Assembly: GCF_003032475.1 (NCBI RefSeq)
Contig: NZ_CP028369.1
Location: 9,300,001 to 9,364,000, forward strand
DNA length: 64,000 nt
Direction: 5' to 3'
Origin: Streptomyces sp. P3
GTDB taxonomy: Bacteria > Actinomycetota > Actinomycetes > Streptomycetales > Streptomycetaceae
Shown: positions 60,753-64,000 of the stretch, in pieces
Position numbering within the stretch: position 1 is the first letter of the stretch
How the letters are laid out: every line of letters begins with the position of its first letter
Made by a program: the position numbers and the translations under genes
The notes under the pieces: generated by a model
What the model was told of the DNA's origin: nothing
The model's database searches: none
The model's input: only the letters and a program-made list of their open reading frames with translations

Positions 60753-61847
60753 ATGGCGGAGAGCACGCTGATCCAGGGCCGTTACCGGCTTCTGGACCGT
60801 ATCGGGCGCGGTGGGATGGGCGAGGTGTGGCGGGCCCGTGACGAGTCCCTCGGCCGGCAGGTCGCCGTGAAGTGCCTCAAACCGGCCGGACCGCACCACG
60901 ACCCGTCCTCGGGACGCGTCCTGCGCGAGCGGTTCCGGCGCGAGGGCCGGGTGGCCGCCGCGCTCCAGCACCGCGGGGTGACGGTCGTCCACGACTTCGG
61001 TGACCACGACGGTGTCCTCTTCCTCGTCATGGAACTCCTGGACGGCCGCAACCTGTGCCAGTTGCTGGACGACGGGGAACGCCGGCCGCTGCCCGTGCCG
61101 GAGGTCGTCGACATCGCCGACCAGGTGGCCGCGGCCCTCGCCTACACCCACCGCCAGGGCGTGGTGCACCGCGACCTGAAGCCGGCGAACATCGTGCGCC
61201 TCGGCGACGGCACCGTGAAGATCTGCGACTTCGGCATCGCCCGCCTCAGCCACGACGTGGGTTTCACCTCCCGGCTCACCGGCACCGGCATCGCCATGGG
61301 CACCCCGCACTACATGTCGCCCGAGCAGATAGCGGGGGAGGAGGTCGACCGGCGCAGCGACCTGTACTCGCTGGGATGCGTGCTCTACGAGATCGCCACC
61401 GGCCGTCCGCCGTTCGACCTGGACGACCCCTGGGCGATCCTCGTCGGACACCGGGACACCCCGCCGCGGCCGCCGCGCGAGCACCGCGCCGACCTGCCGG
61501 ACCACCTCGACCGGATCATCCTCGACCTGCTCGCCAAGCAGCCCGCCCAGCGACCCCACGACGCCCGCGAGATCGTCCAGCGCATCGCCGAGGCCCGCAG
61601 CACGCCGACCGGCCCGTCCACGTCCGTGCCGTCGCGGCCCGCGCCGCAGCCGTCCGGGGGGCACACGGCGGACGGCGGTGGTCCCCGACTGCCGTCCTGG
61701 ACCCGGGGCATGACCGTCGGTCACCGGGCCGTCGGCGCCGGACCGCGGGGCGCGCGTCCGGACGCCGGGGCTGCACTGACCGACGAGTGGATCCCCCGGG
61801 CGACCCTGGTGGCGGTGCCGACTCCGGACGGTGCGCAGGCCCCGTGA
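60753..61847 (+). CDS. Serine/threonine protein kinase, soluble
   Basis: A 364-residue Hanks-type kinase. Gly-rich loop IGRGGMGEVWRARD near residue 17, catalytic Lys in VAVKCL near 38, HRDLKPAN near 137, DFG in ICDFGIARL near 158, and the activation segment GTPHYMSPEQ near 183: all key residues are present. The C-terminal 75 residues are a Pro/Gly-rich tail with no transmembrane helix and no PASTA or other sensor domain, so it is cytoplasmic. GGAGGG lies some distance upstream. It follows the MpaB-type gene by 55 nt on the same strand. Confidence 0.9.
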   Translation: MAESTLIQGRYRLLDRIGRGGMGEVWRARDESLGRQVAVKCLKPAGPHHDPSSGRVLRERFRREGRVAAALQHRGVTVVHDFGDHDGVLFLVMELLDGRNLCQLLDDGERRPLPVPEVVDIADQVAAALAYTHRQGVVHRDLKPANIVRLGDGTVKICDFGIARLSHDVGFTSRLTGTGIAMGTPHYMSPEQIAGEEVDRRSDLYSLGCVLYEIATGRPPFDLDDPWAILVGHRDTPPRPPREHRADLPDHLDRIILDLLAKQPAQRPHDAREIVQRIAEARSTPTGPSTSVPSRPAPQPSGGHTADGGGPRLPSWTRGMTVGHRAVGAGPRGARPDAGAALTDEWIPRATLVAVPTPDGAQAP

Positions 61848-61997
61848 AGCCGGGCGCACCGGGTCTTGCGGGACCGCGCCGCACGACGACACGGTCCGCG
61901 TCACACCGCACTGCCCGGCCGCCGGGGCGAGCGGGAGGCGCGGCGCACCGGGGCCGTCTGCAGGGGGCGGCCCAGGCCCGCCGGCCGGGACACGCCG

Positions 61998-62888
61998 TCA
62001 CGCCGGGGCCGGTTGCCGCTCCCAGCCCAGCTCCGAGTACGGCCGTCCCGCACGGATCCCGGCGACGGCCGTGCGCGCGTAGCCGACCATCGGCTCCGGC
62101 AGCGCGTCCAGCGGCCACCAGTTCCAGCCCAGGCACTTGTCCGGTTCCAGCAGCCGTGGCTCGCCGCTCCAGCGCCGGGCCCGGAAGACGAGCTGCAGGC
62201 GCGGCCGGGCGGTGGGCGAGTCGACGACATGCACGACGTGCACGAGCTCGACGTCGCGTGCCGCGATCTCCAGTCCGGCCTCCTCCCGGGCCTCGCGGAC
62301 GAGACACGCCACCGCGGACTCCCGCTCGCAGTGGCCGGCCAGGAAGTGGTGCCTCAGGGGCGCGAAGGGCGAGTCCGGGTGGCGCAGACCGAGGAGGATC
62401 TCGCCGTCGCGCTCCAGGTAGAGGTGGACGCCCACGGCGTTGAGGACGGGCTCCCGCACGGTCGGCTGCGGCGGCGGGGCGACCGGGTCCGCCTGGTGCC
62501 GGGCGATGACCTCCGCGGCGCCCGGTGCCATCGTCAGGTGCGCGGTGGTCGCCGCGTCGAAGAAGGCGAACATGATGCCCTCGGTGACGGGCAGCCGCGA
62601 GGGATCGCCGTCCCAGCCGCCCAGGAAGACCTGGATGCCGTCGACGACCGCGTACCGGGTCAGCCCCTCGAGGACCAGGCCCGTCTCCTCCCTCAGCTCG
62701 CGGGCGACGGCCTCATCGAGCGTCTCGTCCCCCTCGCACGCGCCGCCGGGCAGCGACCAGAGGCCCGCGTCACAGATCGGTTTGTGCGCGTCCCGCAGAT
62801 GCAGGAGGTACTGGCCGCGCCGGTTGACCAGCATGGCGGCGGAATTGCGCGGCTCGGCTCCGGGCATGGCGGACGTCTGGACGGTCAT
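61998..62888 (-). CDS. Tandem-Nudix hydrolase
   Basis: A 296-residue protein with two Nudix domains. Box 1: [20 protein letters not shown], followed by ETGL (about 47-70) matches G-x5-E-x7-R-E-U-x-E-E-x-G-U fully. Box 2: [20 protein letters not shown] then AGLEI (about 195-220) matches with Gly-His-Cys start. The two halves are separated by a linker ([13 protein letters not shown]). Such proteins hydrolyse nucleoside diphosphates linked to another group; with two active-looking boxes the substrate is unclear. GGGGGAG sits just before the ATG at 62888. Confidence 0.85.
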   Translation of the reverse strand: MTVQTSAMPGAEPRNSAAMLVNRRGQYLLHLRDAHKPICDAGLWSLPGGACEGDETLDEAVARELREETGLVLEGLTRYAVVDGIQVFLGGWDGDPSRLPVTEGIMFAFFDAATTAHLTMAPGAAEVIARHQADPVAPPPQPTVREPVLNAVGVHLYLERDGEILLGLRHPDSPFAPLRHHFLAGHCERESAVACLVREAREEAGLEIAARDVELVHVVHVVDSPTARPRLQLVFRARRWSGEPRLLEPDKCLGWNWWPLDALPEPMVGYARTAVAGIRAGRPYSELGWERQPAPA

Positions 62889-63059
62889 GGGCTCCCCCTG
62901 AATCCAACGCGCTTGCACCTCGACGCACTTGAGGCCATGACGATCGTAGGGGAGCCCGGCCCGCACCGGCCCGCACCCCGGGTTCCGGCTCCGGAGCCGT
63001 GGAGCAGCCCGGCGCAACCCCCTCTGGCCGACCTTGATCGGCCCGTGTTACGAAGAACC

Positions 63060-64000
63060 ATGGCTGCACACGAAGGACGCGCTGGACGCGCGGGACACGA
63101 GGGCGATCACGGCCGGCGGGATCACCGGGGGCGCAGCGTCCACGACGCCGTCGTCGTCGGCGGCGGGCACAACGGTCTGGTCGCCGCCGCCTACCTGGCC
63201 CGGGCAGGACGGTCCGTGCTGGTGCTGGAGCGGCTGGACCACACCGGGGGCGCCGCCGTCTCCACCCGGCCGTTCGCCGGGGTCGACGCCCGGCTCTCGC
63301 GCTACTCCTACCTGGTCAGCCTGCTGCCGCAGAAGATCGTGCGGGACCTGGGGCTCCGCTTCCGCGTCCAGAGCCGCACGATCTCCTCGTACACCCCCGT
63401 GGAGCGCGACGGACGGGCCACCGGGCTGCTCGTGGGCGGTGGCGCCCGGCGCACGCGGGAGGCGTTCGCGCGGCTGACCGGCGGCGAGCGCGAGTACGCG
63501 GCCTGGGAGCGTTTCTACGAGATGACCGGGCGGGTCGCCGGGCGGGTGTTCCCCACGCTCACCGAGCCGCTGCCGACCCGCGAGGAACTGCGCCGGCGCG
63601 TCGACGACGAGGAGGCCTGGCGGACCCTGTTCGAGGAGCCGATCGGCGTCGCCGTGGAGGAGCGCTTCGCGGACGACCTGGTGCGCGGCGTGGTCCTGAC
63701 CGACGCGCTCATCGGCACCTTCGCCGACGCCCACGACCCCTCGCTCCGGCAGAACCGCTGCTTCCTGTACCACGTGATCGGCGGCGGCACCGGCGCCTGG
63801 GACGTCCCCGTCGGCGGCATGGGCGCGCTCACCGACGCCCTGGCCGCCGCCGCCCGTGACGCGGGCGCGGTCCTCGCCACCGGCCACGAGGCGGTGCGGA
63901 TCGACACGGACGGCCGTACGGCGGAGGTCGCCTACCGCACGGCCGACGGCGAGGGCGTCGCCGTGGCCCGGCACGTCCTGGTGAACGCCTCGCCGCAGGC
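63060..64000 (+). CDS. FAD-dependent phytoene-desaturase-type oxidoreductase, C-terminus outside window
   Basis: The first 313 codons are in the window. The dinucleotide-binding motif DAVVVGGGHNGLVAAAYLAR (near residues 29-48), then VLVLERLDHTGGAA, is typical of the NAD(P)/FAD oxidoreductases related to CrtI and to human PYROXD2. GGTGAWDVPVGGMGALTDAL near 242-260 is a second conserved block of this family. A stretch of about 27 Arg/His-rich residues precedes the fold, so the true start may be internal; the ATG at 63060 is the first in frame. The substrate cannot be told without neighbours to the right. Confidence 0.8.
   Translation, partial: MAAHEGRAGRAGHEGDHGRRDHRGRSVHDAVVVGGGHNGLVAAAYLARAGRSVLVLERLDHTGGAAVSTRPFAGVDARLSRYSYLVSLLPQKIVRDLGLRFRVQSRTISSYTPVERDGRATGLLVGGGARRTREAFARLTGGEREYAAWERFYEMTGRVAGRVFPTLTEPLPTREELRRRVDDEEAWRTLFEEPIGVAVEERFADDLVRGVVLTDALIGTFADAHDPSLRQNRCFLYHVIGGGTGAWDVPVGGMGALTDALAAAARDAGAVLATGHEAVRIDTDGRTAEVAYRTADGEGVAVARHVLVNASPQ

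Noticed and set aside
1..64000. tRNA, rRNA or tmRNA genes as integration sites
   Set aside because: No cloverleaf-like sequence with a GGTTCGAATCC-type arm was found anywhere, including at the island and prophage borders.

Overview
The window is high-GC actinobacterial DNA, most probably a Streptomyces chromosome. The support is the GC-rich third-codon bias, the DUF6230/DUF6114 membrane gene set, an MpaB-type oxygenase, a GC-rich Ser/Thr kinase, many GTG starts and many overlapping stop/start junctions. Host-like genes lie at both edges and a long accessory region lies between them.

Left edge, 1-10.4 kb: the start of a metallo-beta-lactamase-fold hydrolase, a tautomerase plus alpha/beta-hydrolase pair, a decayed patch holding pieces of two AraC regulators and one TetR-like regulator, an acetate-permease-type symporter with its DUF485 partner, a gene-poor 1.2 kb, and a three-gene DUF6230/DUF6114 membrane operon divergent from a MerR regulator across a near-perfect palindrome.

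Accessory region, 10.6-43.1 kb: after an internal fragment of a UDP-glucose dehydrogenase gene comes a pPIWI-RE three-gene island (Argonaute-like protein, DinG/XPD-like helicase, REase-fold protein). Next is a TniA/TniB transposition module with an unrecognised third gene. Then two divergent arms follow: SbcD, a 78-residue copy of the SbcC N-terminus and SbcC on the minus strand; and on the plus strand a coiled-coil protein, a Cas4/AddB-like Fe-S PD-(D/E)XK nuclease, an unknown protein and an SF1 helicase. I regard this divergent locus (22.9-32.9 kb) as the best candidate for an undescribed DNA-end-processing or defence system. Downstream are a 1,028-residue Mrr-like nuclease with helical repeats, a mobilome CxxCx(11)CxxC pair, two divergent PIN-domain genes, a DUF4238 gene and a possible HEPN-like gene. 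Three direct copies of a repeat with a shared end bound two cassettes in this stretch (36.8-40.1 and 40.1-43.1 kb).

Right part, 43.3-59.9 kb: a DnaB/RecA-fold gene with tandem Phd-like units at its N-terminus runs, at about 46.1 kb, directly into a defective prophage. The prophage keeps only the tail half: a tail-assembly chaperone with a GGGAAAA slippery site, a tape-measure gene broken by about ten frameshifts, intact distal tail genes, an endolysin, holin-like proteins and a collagen-like protein, then an XRE regulator and small cargo genes. Head, terminase and integrase genes are absent. The prophage ends in the 5' part of an MpaB-type oxygenase gene.

Right edge, 59.9-64 kb: MpaB-type oxygenase, Ser/Thr kinase, a tandem-Nudix protein and the start of an FAD-dependent phytoene-desaturase-type oxidoreductase.

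All calls are from reading the sequence; no database search was run.
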